This document shows positions 14,890-23,977 of a stretch of DNA of 39,191 bases, in pieces (position 1 is the first letter of the stretch; every line of letters starts with the position of its first letter). The DNA comes from DTFZ01 sp964510055 (GTDB taxonomy: Bacteria; Bacillota; Clostridia; Christensenellales; SZUA-584), in NCBI GenBank assembly GCA_964510055.1, contig CAZDZY010000015.1, forward strand, positions 1 through 39,191, in the 5' to 3' direction. Below the pieces are notes generated by a model. It searched no databases. It saw only the letters and a program-made list of their open reading frames with translations, and had not been told where the DNA came from. A program made the position numbers and the translations under genes.

Positions 14890-16317
14890 ATGAAGCTAAA
14901 AAAGATACTATGTATGCTTATATCGGCATTATTGCTGCTGGGATTCGCAGCAGGCTGCGGGCAGGCCGGACAGAAGGAAGGCGAAGAAACCGCGTCGGCC
15001 GAAAGCCCTTCCGCTTCTTCCGTTACTCCCGCCGCTTCTACTTCGGCCATTCCCCAGTATGAAGGATATACGTTGCTGTGGAATGACGAATTTGACGGAG
15101 ACAGCCTCGATACAAACACCTGGAACTACGAGCCGCACCAACCCGGCTGGACTAACAACGAACTGCAGGAGTATACGACTTCAACGAAAAACGTCTTCGT
15201 AAGAAACGGACAGCTTGTTATTAAAGCTGTCAAAACTGCCGACGCCGGCGGTAAAGACTATTACACCTCAGGAAAAGTAACTACGAAAAACAAGAAGGAC
15301 TTCACCTACGGCAAGGTAGTGGTACGCGCCAAAGTTCCCGAAGGGCAGGGCCTGTGGCCGGCGATATGGATGATGCCGAAAGACGAAAGCTTTTACGGCC
15401 AGTGGCCCAAATGCGGCGAGATCGATATTATGGAGGTGCTCGGCAACCAGACCGACACAGCTTACGGGACCATACATTACGGCGAACCGCACGCGTCGCA
15501 GCAGGGCGTATATAAGCTTACAAACGGTACTTTCTCCAGCGAGTCCCACGAGTTTTCAGTCGAATGGGAACCTGGAGAAATGAGGTTTTACATCGACGGC
15601 AATCTGTATAAAACAGTTAACGACTGGTTCACCGCTGTAAACGGCGGAGAAGAAAAGCCGTATCCCGCTCCTTTCAACCAGCCGTTCTTCGTACAACTCA
15701 ATCTTGCGGTAGGCGGAACGTGGCCCGGGAATCCCGATGAAACAACGAACTTTGACAAAGCGGAATTTGAGATCGATTATGTAAGAGTATATCAGAAGCC
15801 GTCATACGATATGAACGTTAAAAAACCTGAAAAAGAATTCCGGGAACCCCTTGAAGACGGGAATTACATATATAACGGCGATTTTTCCGAAGCTGAGGAC
15901 TTAACGGACGATATCAACTGGAAGTTCCTGCTGTTCCAACAGGGAGAAGGCTCCGCCGAGATAAAGAATGGAATGCTGACTATAAGTTCTGCGAACGAGG
16001 GCGTAGTCGATTATTCAGTTCAGCTTGTTCAGCCCGACCTTCCTATGATAAAGGGCAAAAAATACAGGGTCAGTTTTGACGCATATGCCGATGAAGCAAG
16101 GGATATCATTGTGTGCGTATCGGCTCCGGACAATAACTGGATACGTTATCTGCAGGATACTGTGTTGACTCTCTCGGCAGACTGGAAGACTTTCACTTAC
16201 GAGTTTGAGATGACCGGGAAAGACGACCCGAACGGAAGGCTTGAATTCAATCTCGGCCACAGAGGCTCTATAGCCACGGTACATATCAAAAATGTGCGCG
16301 TAGAAGAAATAATATAA
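14890..16317 (+). CDS. GH16 beta-glucanase lipoprotein with C-terminal carbohydrate-binding module
   Basis: This secreted enzyme of 475 residues would cut beta-1,3 or beta-1,3-1,4 glucans. The lipobox FAAGC puts the lipid on Cys23, followed by a Ser/Ala/Thr linker. The catalytic domain runs from about 58 to 305: WNDEFDG, WTNNELQEYT, GLWPAIWMMP and the GH16 active site GEIDIMEV with Glu177, Asp179 and Glu182, ending EFEIDYVRVYQ. The last 140 residues (YIYNGDFSEAEDLTDDINWKF ... FNLGHRGSIATVHIKNVRVEE) look like a CBM4/9-type binding domain. GAGGAGG sits before the ATG, 21 bases after the GH5. The two enzymes would act in series, outside and then inside the cell. Confidence 0.94.
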   Translation: MKLKKILCMLISALLLLGFAAGCGQAGQKEGEETASAESPSASSVTPAASTSAIPQYEGYTLLWNDEFDGDSLDTNTWNYEPHQPGWTNNELQEYTTSTKNVFVRNGQLVIKAVKTADAGGKDYYTSGKVTTKNKKDFTYGKVVVRAKVPEGQGLWPAIWMMPKDESFYGQWPKCGEIDIMEVLGNQTDTAYGTIHYGEPHASQQGVYKLTNGTFSSESHEFSVEWEPGEMRFYIDGNLYKTVNDWFTAVNGGEEKPYPAPFNQPFFVQLNLAVGGTWPGNPDETTNFDKAEFEIDYVRVYQKPSYDMNVKKPEKEFREPLEDGNYIYNGDFSEAEDLTDDINWKFLLFQQGEGSAEIKNGMLTISSANEGVVDYSVQLVQPDLPMIKGKKYRVSFDAYADEARDIIVCVSAPDNNWIRYLQDTVLTLSADWKTFTYEFEMTGKDDPNGRLEFNLGHRGSIATVHIKNVRVEEII

Positions 16318-16330
16318 TAACTATGCTGAA

Positions 16331-16363
16331 AATGGGCGGCGCATAATACCGGCACCGCCCATT
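16331..16363 (+). terminator. Terminator after the GH16 gene
   Basis: Arms AATGGGCGG and CCGCCCATT enclose 15 bases and are followed by ATTTC. The T-tract is short. It lies 14 bases past the GH16 stop and before the convergent hypothetical gene. Confidence 0.6.
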
Positions 16364-16408
16364 ATTTCACTAAAATTGTTTGATTGGAAACATGCTGAAG
16401 CCTGTCTG

Positions 16409-16894
16409 TTATTTCAACATTAGTTTAATATCTTTTACGAACGCTGTTATCTTATCTTCTATCGTCCTCTTAAGCTCGTCTGGCCTTCCGAAATCAGGCT
16501 GCCCGGAGATCTCCGATACCAGTATCGAATCCACCCCGGGGCTTACCTTTGACAGGATATATCCGCCGGTATTCTTTTTCTTAAGCAATTCGATATGATC
16601 CGCCTGTACCTGCCGGTTGACTCCGGCGAGCCATATTTCAAACCTGCATTCCTCGTGCAGAAAAACGACTGCTATCTTTAACTTCAAATCTTTTAACTCA
16701 GAAGGCGTAAAAGCAAAATAAGTCATATCCATATATCCGAAATACATAGCGCTCGCGAAATAATCCGGATATCTGCTCTCTAGATACGTTTTTAAATCCG
16801 ACATAAACGTCATTATGCCTTTGTAGGCTCTTTGGATCGAGCCTTTGTCCAGTTGAGTCTTATACTCCTGTATATCGTCGTTTAACGAACCCAT
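16409..16894 (-). CDS. Conserved hypothetical protein (possibly DUF7000)
   Basis: This is a soluble protein of 161 residues with alternating helix and strand and no signal or membrane segment. Visible features are IQEYKTQLDKGSIQRAYKGIMTFM at the start, AMYFGYMDMTYFAFTP in the middle, and VVFLHEECRFEIWLAGVNRQVQ. I recall similar single-domain proteins of Bacillota annotated as DUF7000, but cannot confirm this. GAGGTG precedes the ATG. It stands before the MATE gene with 62 bases between, on the same strand. Function unknown. Confidence 0.8.
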   Translation of the reverse strand: MGSLNDDIQEYKTQLDKGSIQRAYKGIMTFMSDLKTYLESRYPDYFASAMYFGYMDMTYFAFTPSELKDLKLKIAVVFLHEECRFEIWLAGVNRQVQADHIELLKKKNTGGYILSKVSPGVDSILVSEISGQPDFGRPDELKRTIEDKITAFVKDIKLMLK

Positions 16895-16956
16895 AATATC
16901 ACCTCACTGATCATTTTGCCCCTGCTGCGGTTAAAATCAGATCATTATACCATATT

Positions 16957-18411
16957 TCAGGAAGACGCGGGGATATCGGACACCGATAAGCCTTCGACAT
17001 TGACAATGTTTTTCGCCCAGCGGCCTGTACGTATAATTAGCACGCCTATAACGCACTTCAGCACGTCGGTCAGATAACAGAGCGGATAGACCAGCTCTAT
17101 GCCAAGGCCGGTATAATGCACCATTATAAAGGCATATGGTACGCAGACAGCCCAGGTGTAAACACAGTCGAAAAGCACTGTTATAAACATCCTGCCGCCA
17201 GCACGCATTGAAAAATAGCAGCAATGTATCACCGCGTTGAATGCCATATAGAGCGCGCTTGTGCGCATGAATATCACCGCAAGCTGCCGGGCTTCTTCCT
17301 CGACGTCATATACGCCGGATATAAAACCCGCGCAAGCAGCCAGCGCAGCCGCGAGAACTACGCTTATACTCACACTGAAGAAAATGAGCTTCCATACATA
17401 TCGTTTTGCCAGCTGTATGTTATTGGCGCCAAGGGCCTGCCCGACCATAACGGCGACCGCCGTGCCCATCGACATAAGGAACACGTTGAAAAGGTTCGTT
17501 ATAGTGCTGGCTATGTTGAGACCTGCTACCACCATCAATCCGCGGGTCGAGAAAATTTGCATCAGCGTCGTCATACCCAGAGACCACAGCAGTTCGTTGA
17601 CCAGCAGCGGTAATCCTTTTACGGCAATACCGGCCGCCAGTTTCCTCGTGACGCGAAGTGAACGGTAAACGCCCTTCATGAAGAAAAATCTCTTGCGGTG
17701 CGCGTGCGTCCATACTGCCACGACGCCCAACTCCACAAAACGGCTCATCACGGTGGCTATCGCCGCGCCTCTTACCCCAAGCTCCGGAAAACCGAACTTT
17801 CCGTATATCAGGAGATAATTGAAAACGAGGTTTACAAGTAAGGCCGCGATGCTTGCGATCATCGGCATAAGAGGTTTACCTGTTTCCCGCAGTGTGCCGC
17901 TGTAGCATTGCGTGAGCGCGAAAGGAAGCAGCCCAAAGAGCATTATAGACAGGTATTGTTTGCCGTAAGACAGCATCGCGGCTGCATCGGCTGCCGCGCC
18001 TTCGCCTTCGAGGTAAAGGGAAATCATCGGTTCGGCAAAAACAGCTATAATACATACTGCAACGGCTGTTATGCCGAAAGCTGTGAGTATTTTGAACCGA
18101 AATGTCTGTCGCAGCCCTTCCCAGTCGCGCGCTCCTGCGAACTGCGCGCCGTAAATGCCCGCGCCGGAGACCGCGCCGAAAATAGTCAGGTTGAATACGA
18201 AAATAAGCTGGTTGGCTATCGCGACGCCGGACATCTGCGCCGTACCGACCTGGCCGACCATCACGTTATCCAGCAGGTTCACCAATGTCGTGATCGTGTT
18301 TTGCGCAATTACCGGCAGGACAAGCGTCAAGACCGTGCGGTAAAACTTTTTGTCTCCTATAAAGATATCGTACAGGCGGTTCATCTTTCCGCCCAAATAT
18401 GTTCGCTGCAT
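16957..18411 (-). CDS. MATE-family multidrug efflux transporter
   Basis: This inner-membrane antiporter of 484 residues has about twelve hydrophobic segments in two related halves. Family features include LVLPVIAQNTITTLVNLLDNVMVGQVGTAQMSGVAIANQ at the start and the second-half equivalent NIASTITNLFNVFLMSMGTAVAVMVGQALGAN. It would export cationic drugs or metabolites against Na+ or H+. AGAGGG precedes the first ATG; a second ATG nine codons later (18384), before NRLYDIFIGD, also has a fair site and is the more family-like start. No neighbouring regulator is visible. Confidence 0.94.
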   Translation of the reverse strand: MQRTYLGGKMNRLYDIFIGDKKFYRTVLTLVLPVIAQNTITTLVNLLDNVMVGQVGTAQMSGVAIANQLIFVFNLTIFGAVSGAGIYGAQFAGARDWEGLRQTFRFKILTAFGITAVAVCIIAVFAEPMISLYLEGEGAAADAAAMLSYGKQYLSIMLFGLLPFALTQCYSGTLRETGKPLMPMIASIAALLVNLVFNYLLIYGKFGFPELGVRGAAIATVMSRFVELGVVAVWTHAHRKRFFFMKGVYRSLRVTRKLAAGIAVKGLPLLVNELLWSLGMTTLMQIFSTRGLMVVAGLNIASTITNLFNVFLMSMGTAVAVMVGQALGANNIQLAKRYVWKLIFFSVSISVVLAAALAACAGFISGVYDVEEEARQLAVIFMRTSALYMAFNAVIHCCYFSMRAGGRMFITVLFDCVYTWAVCVPYAFIMVHYTGLGIELVYPLCYLTDVLKCVIGVLIIRTGRWAKNIVNVEGLSVSDIPASS

Positions 18412-18517
18412 GATGCCCTCTTTTAAAAGAATAACTCTGAAATTTTATCATACGGGAATACAAGATTCAAGCTGTGACGTGCGGCCGAATAATGGGAAGC
18501 AAGCTGCGGCAATCAGA

Positions 18518-19441
18518 TTATTCTAAATCTTTACTTTCGAATTTTAAAGACTTCGTTTTCAGGTCTCTCCCCGCAAAAGTGTTTTTAAATATCTTTTTAA
18601 CGTTATCCATATACAGACCCGGGTCTTTAAGCGCCGGGCTGTAATGCGTGAGCCACAACTCCCCGGAGCCGCTTTTTGCGGCTAACAACGCCGCTTCTGA
18701 AAAGACCATATGCTTTTTCTCGATAGCGCCGTCCAGCTTTTCATCTTCCCCGTAAAAACCTTCGCATATAAAAAGATCGGAGCCATGCGCCAAGTCGGCG
18801 ATCCTTTCCGATGGCCTTGTATCGGTGCAATAAGCGACCTTCAAACCCTTTCTCGGTTTGCCCATAACCATATCAGGTTTATATACGGTTCCGCAGTATT
18901 CAATAATATCTCCTTTTTGCAGACTGTTCCAAAGCTTAAGCGGTATGCCGATTTCGCTCGCCCTTTGGGCGTTAAATTCTCCCATGCGTTTTATTTCAAG
19001 GCTATAAGCAAGGCATGGTATATTGTGATCGGCAGGTATGCTTTTAATAAAGACGTCCCCGGCGCGGTATTCAGACATGCACTTATCCGACAGCTCTATC
19101 GATATCAATTCAAACGGCAGGGCAGGCGCGATAACGGTAAGCCCTTTTACTGCCTCAACAAGCCCCGGGGGGCCGAGCACAGTGACCGGTTCCGTTCGCC
19201 CGCTGTTGGCTATAGTGAGCAGAAGGCCCGGCAGGCCGGTAATATGGTCTGCATGGCAGTGGGTAATGCATATCGCCTCTATCGGCTTAAAGCCCCAGCC
19301 GGTTCGTTTAATGCAAACCTGCGTACCCTCACCGCAATCGATAAGTATCGTCTTGCCGTTATATTTATAGAGCAATGCCGATAAGGCTCTCTCAGGCAGC
19401 GGCATCATGCCGCCGCACCCAAGCAGGCATACGTCTACCAT
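18518..19441 (-). CDS. rnz: Ribonuclease Z (tRNA 3' processing)
   Basis: This cytoplasmic zinc endonuclease trims tRNA 3' trailers. The metallo-beta-lactamase motif is intact: THCHADHITGLPGLL with His61, His63, Asp65 and His66, followed downstream by SIPADHNIPCLAYSLE, AYCTDTRPS and ELWLTHYSPAL, which provide the remaining metal ligands. The length of 307 residues matches the short bacterial form. AAGGAG precedes the ATG. The exosite arm region around LKLWNSLQKGDII is present, which separates RNase Z from related MBL enzymes. Confidence 0.93.
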   Translation of the reverse strand: MVDVCLLGCGGMMPLPERALSALLYKYNGKTILIDCGEGTQVCIKRTGWGFKPIEAICITHCHADHITGLPGLLLTIANSGRTEPVTVLGPPGLVEAVKGLTVIAPALPFELISIELSDKCMSEYRAGDVFIKSIPADHNIPCLAYSLEIKRMGEFNAQRASEIGIPLKLWNSLQKGDIIEYCGTVYKPDMVMGKPRKGLKVAYCTDTRPSERIADLAHGSDLFICEGFYGEDEKLDGAIEKKHMVFSEAALLAAKSGSGELWLTHYSPALKDPGLYMDNVKKIFKNTFAGRDLKTKSLKFESKDLE

Positions 19442-19473
19442 AGAACTCCTTAATTATCATTCTTTACGGATGT

Positions 19474-19797
19474 TCAATGCTTTCCGTTTATACTGCATGA
19501 AATCCCCCGGCTGTCTTCATCGCCGGAGATTATATCCTGATATGATCCTTTGTTCCTTTTCAGCCATAAGTTCGCGTACGAGCAGCTGGCAACAGCTTTA
19601 AGCCCTTTTTCCCTTAAATGCCGGGCGACAACAACCATCATATCTGCCGCAAGGCCTTTGCCCCTTAAAGCGGGGATAACGTAAGTATGAGCGATATTCA
19701 CTGTACAGCTGTCTATTCTTTCAAACGTTGTCTCCGCCAACAGGCCGCCTTGCACATCCGTGCTGTAAACGCGTCCTTCTTCAAGTTTCCAATCCAT
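19474..19797 (-). CDS. Small GNAT-type N-acetyltransferase (YjdJ-like)
   Basis: This is a one-domain acetyltransferase of 107 residues. VNIAHTYVIPALRGKGLAADMM carries the acetyl-CoA binding R/Q-x-x-G-x-G/A loop, and LREKGLKAVASCSYANLWLKRN matches the C-terminal strand of the YjdJ/GtrA-side small GNAT group, which has a conserved Cys. It is shorter than usual GNATs (about 140-170). The substrate is unknown. AAGGGAAAAG precedes the ATG. It lies 32 bases before RNase Z on the same strand, so the two may be cotranscribed. Confidence 0.85.
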   Translation of the reverse strand: MDWKLEEGRVYSTDVQGGLLAETTFERIDSCTVNIAHTYVIPALRGKGLAADMMVVVARHLREKGLKAVASCSYANLWLKRNKGSYQDIISGDEDSRGISCSINGKH

Positions 19798-19955
19798 ATC
19801 TTTTCCCTTGCATCTGTATTTCTATCTATTATGTAGCTTTACTTTATCCTTTTCGAGTTGAAAAGTATAGCTCTGAGTATGTTTTTATGCGGAATTATTT
19901 ACATCATACCCGGCAATCCGTTTTCAGAGGTATAATGCTCTTCTGCCGGATACGC

Positions 19956-21173
19956 TTATTCTTGTTTTTGTACCCCTTCTTTGTTATATTTATTTCTTAA
20001 AAATAAGTAAAAGCAGAAAGCCGTCAGACCCGCTCCGCATACCGCCATTAAGTTTAAAATGGAGCTGTGGTTTAACAGTATGCCGAATATCCCGTAAGCG
20101 ACAGGAAGCGAAGTATTCCCTATAAGCGTCGATACGCTGAATACCCTGCCGGTCATATTCCCCGGCGTATATCTTTGCAATAAAGATATCCAGAATACGG
20201 ACGCGCAGGAGATGCAGGCGCCGATAATTATCATTATTGGCATATAAGCATAAACGGCTTCAACTTTTAATAGCTGTGAAACGCTTATTATAATAAAACA
20301 AAAACCTAAGGCCATCATTAACGAAACCAATATACGTTCGTTTATATTCGCTTTCTTTTTTACGCTCATAAAAGCAGCTCCCGCAAAAAGTCCCGCTCCC
20401 AGCGTCATCTCCAGGTATCCAAGATTATTTACTCCGCTTCCTTCTAGCGCCCTGGCCAGGAAGGGCAGTGAGACAGTTAAACCTCCGACAAACAGGTGGG
20501 CTATTGCAATTACTTGCAATACTAAAGTTATCCGACTTTGGCCCCTGATAAAACTAAAGCCTTCGCGGACCTCGCTTAATATATTTGTCTTTTCTGCGGA
20601 ACTGCTGCAGGCCCTGTTTGTTTTAATAAAAAATGCAAGAAACGCGGAAACGAAAAAAGAGACGCTGTTTGCAAAAAACACCCACGTCATTCCAAGGGCG
20701 CTTATTGCTACAGCCCCGAGCAAAGGCCCAGCCACAGTACAAACTCCGTCGACTGTCTGGCTTATGCCATTCGCCTTTGTCAGGTCCTCCTTTTCTACTA
20801 TTTCAGGAATGATCGACTGCATGGCAGGATCGAAAAAAGCGGCCGTCAAAGACAGGCAGGATCCTGTTAAGAAAACGTGCCATACCTCGATGATACCGAC
20901 CATCGATAAATAAGATATTGCAAACACCAGCGCTCCCCTGACGATGTCCGATACGATTATCAGGTTTTTTCGCTTTAAGCGGTCGGCCAGCGCTCCCGCA
21001 AAAAAACCGAATAATAGCCCAGGCAGTACCGATACCAATAAAAAGAGCCCCATAACGGCAGGCGAATCCGTCTTCTGCAGTATCCACCACGCAAGCGCTA
21101 AAGCGTAAAACTTATCCCCTAATTGAGATATTATCTTTCCGGCCCAAAGGAATGTAAAATTTCTGTTGATCAT
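19956..21173 (-). CDS. MFS transporter, macrolide-efflux (MefA-like) type
   Basis: This inner-membrane proton antiporter of 405 residues has about twelve hydrophobic segments. FLWAGKIISQLGDKFYALALAWWI at the start and the loop GALADRLKRKNLIIVSDIVRG, the family A motif, match the MefA/enterobactin-exporter branch. A second conserved run, FDPAMQSIIPEIVEKEDLTKANGISQTVDGVCTVAGPLLG, is typical of this group. It probably exports a macrolide-like drug or other hydrophobic compound. AAAGGGCGG precedes the ATG. It appears monocistronic. Confidence 0.92.
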   Translation of the reverse strand: MINRNFTFLWAGKIISQLGDKFYALALAWWILQKTDSPAVMGLFLLVSVLPGLLFGFFAGALADRLKRKNLIIVSDIVRGALVFAISYLSMVGIIEVWHVFLTGSCLSLTAAFFDPAMQSIIPEIVEKEDLTKANGISQTVDGVCTVAGPLLGAVAISALGMTWVFFANSVSFFVSAFLAFFIKTNRACSSSAEKTNILSEVREGFSFIRGQSRITLVLQVIAIAHLFVGGLTVSLPFLARALEGSGVNNLGYLEMTLGAGLFAGAAFMSVKKKANINERILVSLMMALGFCFIIISVSQLLKVEAVYAYMPIMIIIGACISCASVFWISLLQRYTPGNMTGRVFSVSTLIGNTSLPVAYGIFGILLNHSSILNLMAVCGAGLTAFCFYLFLRNKYNKEGVQKQE

Positions 21174-21319
21174 ATTTGACCCGCCCTTTCTATATCTCTT
21201 TCGATCATAAACTGTAAAGTTATAGTCAGGTCAAGCATGTTTTATCAAAAAATATTCTTTTCCGGGCAGAACAGGTCCGGCGATATTCCAAATTCGGATT
21301 TATGATAAGCAGGAAAGCA

Positions 21320-22444
21320 CTAATAACTCATATCCAGCGGTTTATAACCGTCTGGCAATCCTTCTTCGCTAAGGAATTTAAAATTATCGTCACGCAGTAC
21401 AGGCAGGAATACTTCGTATGGGATTTTGGAGAACTCGCAGGTATAATTGCTCGAACCGAACCACAACCCCGCTTTATCGTGCAAATTAAGGCCTCTTGCG
21501 AATTTCGTATAATTGGAACAGTCGTGAACTGCAATGCCCCACTTTTCCTTATCGGCAATTATCATTAATTTCAGCGTCAGTTCCCTGCTCCACACCGGGG
21601 AAATATAACCGTGCCTGCATATATACATGTTCTCGCCGTAATAATTGCCTATGTTGTTAGCATTCAGATGCAATTCCGCGCAGTTTATAAAATCGGGCCC
21701 GGCATCCAGTATAGCCTTCTTTTTATTTAAAAATGTTTCATAAAACTCAGGCGTCATGGGCGTCTCGATTCCAACGTTCGGGATGTGCTTTTTTGCGGTT
21801 CCGATATTCTTTATAACTTTGTCCGAACAATTTGACGCGCCGAGGTTGAAACGGATCTCGTCAAGGCCGGCTTCGCCCAGCGCCTTTAAGTTTTCTTCCG
21901 AAGCCATTGTGCCGTTCGTGTACATATGCTGATAGACCCCGGCACTCTTAAATTTCTTTATTATCGTATAGTATTTTTCTATCTCCATGAACGGCTCAAG
22001 ATAAACATAGGCAATGCCGGTAGGTCTTTTATGTATGGAAAGAAGCAGGTCGATATCCTTCTCGTAGAACTTTGTGCCGCCTATTTCCCACATGCCTTCG
22101 CCGACCGGCTCAATGTCGTCAAGCTCCCCGTAGTCATAGCAGAACTTACAATTAAGATTGCATTTGCTCGTTTTCCTTATTGCGCTGAGGCCGGTGCCCA
22201 AAAGGCAGGAGCGGCATCCTTTCGGGAATTTGCTCTCATCCCCTACATAATAAGTCCTGCCTTCCAAAGTCTTCAGTCCGCTTATCTCAGCCATTAATTT
22301 ATCGTTTTTATTATCGACCGCCGCCTCTATCTGGGCAAACGTCGAGTAAACTATCTCAAGCTGTTTCGGCGTAAGCTCCTCTTCTTCCGGCAATTCAGAA
22401 AAAAATTCAAACCATTGAAGGGCGTCTTTCTTGGAAATTTTCAT
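21320..22444 (-). CDS. Radical SAM protein with extra N-terminal cysteine pair
   Basis: This is an iron-sulfur enzyme of 374 residues. The cluster motif Cys95-x3-Cys99-x2-Cys102 (KCNLNCKFCYDYG) is preceded by Cys77 and Cys80 in GCRSCLLGTG. The partial barrel follows (YVYLEPFMEIEKYYTIIKKFKSAGVYQHMYTNGT, then EIRFNLGAS). Later cysteines in INCAELHLNANN, YICRHGY, VHDCSNY and YTCEF might bind a further cluster. A helical N-terminus of about 60 residues precedes the core. I do not recognise a named subfamily. GAGGAG precedes the ATG. No substrate-peptide gene or partner stands beside it, so its target cannot be inferred. Confidence 0.85.
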   Translation of the reverse strand: MKISKKDALQWFEFFSELPEEEELTPKQLEIVYSTFAQIEAAVDNKNDKLMAEISGLKTLEGRTYYVGDESKFPKGCRSCLLGTGLSAIRKTSKCNLNCKFCYDYGELDDIEPVGEGMWEIGGTKFYEKDIDLLLSIHKRPTGIAYVYLEPFMEIEKYYTIIKKFKSAGVYQHMYTNGTMASEENLKALGEAGLDEIRFNLGASNCSDKVIKNIGTAKKHIPNVGIETPMTPEFYETFLNKKKAILDAGPDFINCAELHLNANNIGNYYGENMYICRHGYISPVWSRELTLKLMIIADKEKWGIAVHDCSNYTKFARGLNLHDKAGLWFGSSNYTCEFSKIPYEVFLPVLRDDNFKFLSEEGLPDGYKPLDMSY

Positions 22445-22510
22445 ATGTTCTCCTCTTATGAATCCTCATCAATAATGGTGATGGTTTACATATATGTTTT
22501 TGACCAGCCT

Positions 22511-22693
22511 TTATTGACCCAGCTCCCTTCTTATCAATTCCGACGCGATACCAAGCGCCTTGATCCTGCGCTCAAGCAGCGTATGCTGCGGAGTGCCCTG
22601 GTTCAACTTTGGCTTTACTTTCTCACACTTGCTTATAGTCGAAGCTATAGCGCGCAGGGCTTCTTCAAGTTCTTCCTTTGTGTAATTATCCAT
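22511..22693 (-). CDS. Small conserved helical protein, function unknown
   Basis: This is a 60-residue, all-helical, soluble protein (YTKEELEEALRAIASTISKCEKV ... TLLERRIKALGIASELIRRELG). I recall close relatives across Bacillota, always unnamed, so the reading frame is likely real despite its size. The ribosome site is weak (AAGAG). It lies 45 bases downstream of the Imm5-like gene and 66 bases upstream of the radical SAM gene on the same strand. No function can be assigned. Confidence 0.75.
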   Translation of the reverse strand: MDNYTKEELEEALRAIASTISKCEKVKPKLNQGTPQHTLLERRIKALGIASELIRRELGQ

Positions 22694-22738
22694 ATAACAA
22701 CTCTTGAACCTTTCATACAGGCCGGGCTGCGGCCGCGG

Positions 22739-23266
22739 TCAGCATTTCCAATCTATCTTCGCCGGGTTTTGCTCATTCTCCACGGCAATGGCGCGCAGTG
22801 CCGCTTCCATACGCCCGCACTCTTCGGCGGCATATTTCTCTAACTGCTCCCACGAAGCGGCTGGCCCCAGCGTGTCATAAGCGGCCGCTATCGCCCCGTA
22901 TAGCGCGAGCCCGATACAGTGCCTTGCGGAGTGGATCGTGGACGCAGATTGGCCAATAGCTCTGGCTGCGGCCTGCGCCGCAGGCCGCGCATCTGCTTCG
23001 CGGGCTGCCGTATGGCATTCGAGTATCGCCGCTTTCGCCTTCGGCAGTTTTATTGCCCCTGTCAGCCATTCGTGGGCGGCATTTAAAGCGTTTTCCGGCC
23101 GCATGTCACCAGGGCAGTATTTTCCCCATAAAGGCAGCAGCACCCTTCCGGCATAATCGAGCACCCATGCCGCAAGCGTTGCTTTGCTCTGCGTTTCTAT
23201 TAATTTAACAAGGGACTGAATGTACGGCGCATCCCAATCGCTCAGCATCTTTCGCGCTTTAGGCAT
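22739..23266 (-). CDS. Putative immunity protein (Imm5-like)
   Basis: This is an alpha-helical, soluble protein of 175 residues with many Ala residues. The stretches AHEWLTGAIKLPKAKAAILECHTAAREA, ARAIGQSASTIHSARHCIGLALYGAIAAAYDTLG and YAAEECGRMEAALRAIAVENE look like the Imm5 family of putative toxin-immunity proteins, from memory of that family. No toxin gene is in the window, so it may be an orphan immunity gene or do another job. GGAGGG precedes the ATG. Its GC-rich composition agrees with the neighbouring genes, so no transfer signal is visible. Confidence 0.75.
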   Translation of the reverse strand: MPKARKMLSDWDAPYIQSLVKLIETQSKATLAAWVLDYAGRVLLPLWGKYCPGDMRPENALNAAHEWLTGAIKLPKAKAAILECHTAAREADARPAAQAAARAIGQSASTIHSARHCIGLALYGAIAAAYDTLGPAASWEQLEKYAAEECGRMEAALRAIAVENEQNPAKIDWKC

Positions 23267-23431
23267 ATTCGCCCTCCATCAACAGATTTGATTATTATAT
23301 ACTGTTATGAGCATTTTTTACGAAGCGGCCCGACCGGCCGCTATGATGTCCCTCTATTCCTGTATATATCCATTACCGCCTCGATACGCGTGATTCCAAT
23401 TACTATTCTACACTAAATCCCGATCGAAAAC

Positions 23432-23467
23432 AAAACCTCTTACGGTTTTGCTGCCGTAAGAGGTTTT
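23432..23467 (-). terminator. Strong terminator after the secreted Cys-tail protein gene
   Basis: Perfect 14-base arms AAAACCTCTTACGG and CCGTAAGAGGTTTT enclose eight bases, and the minus strand continues TGTTTTCG. It sits 26 bases past the stop of the gene. The rest of 23267-23492 shows no gene. Confidence 0.85.
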
Positions 23468-23492
23468 GAAGCGAAATATGCTTTTTTAAGAG

Positions 23493-23924
23493 TTAGTCGT
23501 TCAAATAACAATTGCCGCAGGCCCCGTTTCCCCTGCCCATTCCAAGGCCCCTGCCCGATCCGTTCTTTCCGAAACCGCATATGCCGCTGCCCGTTCCGTC
23601 ACAGGCTTCCATTCTCTGCTCCATAGCTGTATACAGCCTGTCAGCCTCTTCCTGCGTGATGCGGCCTTCCTTTACGGCCTCGTCAAGCGCTTGTTTATAC
23701 TGCGCGAGCCGCTCGGCCTTGAACTCGTCGAGCTTACCCGCGGCTGCGGCCTGCGCGCCGTATGTAATGCCGTTCGCTCTCGCTTCCGTAACATCGTCTA
23801 TCGATTTTCCCGTCAGATCGGATACTATCTCCGCCGGAGTCTTGAAAGCGCCCAGCGCAAACGCGACTGTCGCGCCGATGAGCATCACAGCCGCGATGGT
23901 GATAATGATTACTGTCTTTTTCAT
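23493..23924 (-). CDS. Secreted or membrane-tethered helical protein with Gly/Cys tail (DUF2680-like)
   Basis: This protein of 143 residues has an N-terminal hydrophobic helix (about 4-25), then a repeated helix-turn form, LTGKSIDDVTEARANGITYGAQAAAAGKLDEFK and AVKEGRITQEEADRLYTAMEQRM. This is the pattern of DUF2680-type envelope proteins of clostridia. The tail is rich in Gly, Asn and Arg with four Cys (ACDG, ICGF, ACGNC), which could bind metal. It is divergent from a two-component system over a 136-base shared promoter region, so it is a likely target of that system in envelope or metal sensing (inference). GAAAGGAGAGG precedes the ATG. Confidence 0.8.
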   Translation of the reverse strand: MKKTVIIITIAAVMLIGATVAFALGAFKTPAEIVSDLTGKSIDDVTEARANGITYGAQAAAAGKLDEFKAERLAQYKQALDEAVKEGRITQEEADRLYTAMEQRMEACDGTGSGICGFGKNGSGRGLGMGRGNGACGNCYLND

Positions 23925-23977
23925 GTAAGCCTCTCCTTTCTTGTTTATAAATCCATCTTATCTGCCGTCTGTGTTAA

